NCBI GenBank assembly: GCA_030040755.1
Contig: JASHTC010000002.1
Coordinates: forward strand, 1 to 5,410
Source: Thermoplasmata archaeon
Lineage (GTDB): Archaea; Thermoplasmatota; Thermoplasmata; Lutacidiplasmatales; UBA184
Direction: 5' to 3'
Length of the DNA stretch: 5,410 nucleotides
Shown: positions 4,891 through 5,410 of the stretch, in pieces
Position numbering within the stretch: the stretch's first letter is position 1
Layout: every line of letters starts with the position of its first letter
Notes under the pieces: model-generated
What the model saw: only the letters and a program-made list of their open reading frames with translations
The model's database searches: none
Told to the model about the DNA's origin: nothing
Program-made: the position numbers and the translations under genes

Positions 4891-5410
4891 TCAAGCCGAG
4901 TTGACTGCGCCGACGCCCGGCGGCCCGGCCCCGCGCGGGGTCGACCGGTCGGCGGAGTTGGCGGTCGACCGGCGCGGGAGGGCCGGCAGGGAGATGAGGA
5001 ACCCGGCGCCGGCCCCGGGGACGTTGCGGGCGATGATCGAGCCGTGGTGGGACTGGACGACCCCGTGGCAGATCGCGAGCCCGAGGCCCGTCCCCTGGCC
5101 CTCGGGCTTGGTCGTGAAGAACGGCTCGAAGATGTGGGGGAGCGCTTCCGGCGGGATGCCGGGACCGCTGTCCACGATGTCGACCTCCGCGCGACCGCCG
5201 TGCCGGCGGACCGACAGGCGGATCGTGCCCTTTCCCTCCATCGCGTCGTAGGCGTTGTTGAGGATGTTCGTGAAGACCTGCATGAGCTGCCCCCGGTCGC
5301 CGGCGATCTCGACGGGGGCGCGCGGATAGACCTCGTCGATCTCCACGTCGGCGGACTGCTTGCCCTTGAGGAACGCGACCGAATCGCGGGCGACGCCGAC
5401 GAGGTCGACG
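4891..5410 (-). CDS. Sensor histidine kinase, C-terminal HATPase_c domain (5' part beyond window)
   Basis: The frame is open from the right edge to TGA (4893-4891), giving 172 visible residues; there is no start in view, and the GTG at 5346 is an internal Val. It is a GHKL ATPase domain of a sensor kinase. Numbering from the window edge, it shows the N box QVFTNILNNAYDAM (44-57, Asn48 and Asn52), the G1 box DSGPGIP (80-86), the F box IFEPFFTTK (93-101), and the G2 box GTGLGLAICHGVVQSHHG (106-123). This NtrB-like set should bind ATP and phosphorylate a His in a dimerisation domain encoded outside the window. After the domain ends at GFLISLPAL there is a Pro/Arg/Ser-rich tail of about 28 residues with no recognisable domain. 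It is the upstream member of a same-strand cluster with the DUF981-like gene and the response regulator, its likely partner. Whether it is membrane-bound or soluble cannot be seen. Confidence 0.9.
   Translation of the reverse strand, partial: VDLVGVARDSVAFLKGKQSADVEIDEVYPRAPVEIAGDRGQLMQVFTNILNNAYDAMEGKGTIRLSVRRHGGRAEVDIVDSGPGIPPEALPHIFEPFFTTKPEGQGTGLGLAICHGVVQSHHGSIIARNVPGAGAGFLISLPALPRRSTANSADRSTPRGAGPPGVGAVNSA

Larger units (their letters stand above)
4749..4970. repeat. Cluster of GGTCGACC palindromes
   Basis: Perfect octamers occur at 4749-4756, directly before the DUF981-like ATG, and at 4939-4946 and 4963-4970 inside the 3' end of the kinase gene, 24 bp apart. A 7/8 copy (GGTCGACA) is at 4834-4841 at the small-ORF start. 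I saw no other perfect copy in the window, only 7/8 matches near 91, 5177 and 5402. Confidence 0.35.

Noticed and set aside
3678..4904. 408-codon plus-strand frame, the longest open frame in the window
   Set aside because: It runs across parts of three minus-strand features and two intergenic regions. Its translation is Arg/Glu/Gly-rich and repetitive, typical of an antisense shadow.
5344..5346. GTG at 5346 (minus strand) as the start of the histidine kinase
   Set aside because: The frame stays open to the window edge and the upstream residues read as the normal lead-in to the ATPase domain, so the gene is truncated by the window.
1..5410. Mobile element, CRISPR array, tRNA or rRNA
   Set aside because: No transposase or integrase motif, terminal repeats, regularly spaced repeats, tRNA cloverleaf or conserved rRNA segments were seen on either strand.

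Overview
The window is very GC-rich (roughly 70% by eye) and looks like ordinary chromosomal DNA of an archaeon. Archaeal signs are a LysK-type M20 hydrolase, two membrane proteins resembling the archaeal families DUF973 and DUF981, a response regulator that seems to join a receiver, a DUF835-like domain and an archaeal-style winged helix, and A/T islands sitting at archaeal TATA-box distance from start codons (two of them apparently leaderless GTG starts). A high-GC member of the Thermoplasmatota is my best guess, with low confidence. No mobile element, CRISPR array, tRNA or rRNA is visible.

Layout. 2-838 (+): 3' three quarters of a lysK-like amino-acid-carrier hydrolase, running in from the left edge. 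878-1753 (-): complete pirin-family cupin, convergent with lysK, with a GC hairpin between the two stops. 1754-1892: divergent promoter region for pirin (leadered, with Shine-Dalgarno) and for the next gene (leaderless). 1893-2723 (+): zinc ribbon, Pro/Gly linker and a five-helix membrane domain (DUF973-like). 2720-3835 (-): receiver, DUF835-like and winged-helix response regulator, whose stop codon interlocks with the previous gene's stop in a shared CTAG. 3836-3950: response-regulator promoter, an inverted repeat and a stable hairpin. 3951-4748 (-): six-helix membrane protein (DUF981-like). 4768-4842 (-): candidate 24-codon small ORF with its own Shine-Dalgarno and TATA-like box. 4891-5410 (-): C-terminal ATPase domain of a sensor histidine kinase, running off the right edge.

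How the genes may work together. The right half, read on the minus strand, is histidine kinase, small ORF, DUF981-like membrane protein, then response regulator. This is a plausible two-component module in which the kinase phosphorylates Asp51 of the regulator, and the winged helix gives a direct transcriptional output, which is uncommon in archaea. The regulator has its own promoter, so the four are a neighbourhood rather than a proven operon. The left half is metabolic and housekeeping: the last step of LysW-dependent lysine/arginine synthesis, and a pirin of unknown substrate. The most interesting items are the regulator's architecture, the identically spaced CTAA boxes before two GTG starts, and the small ORF ahead of the DUF981-like gene.
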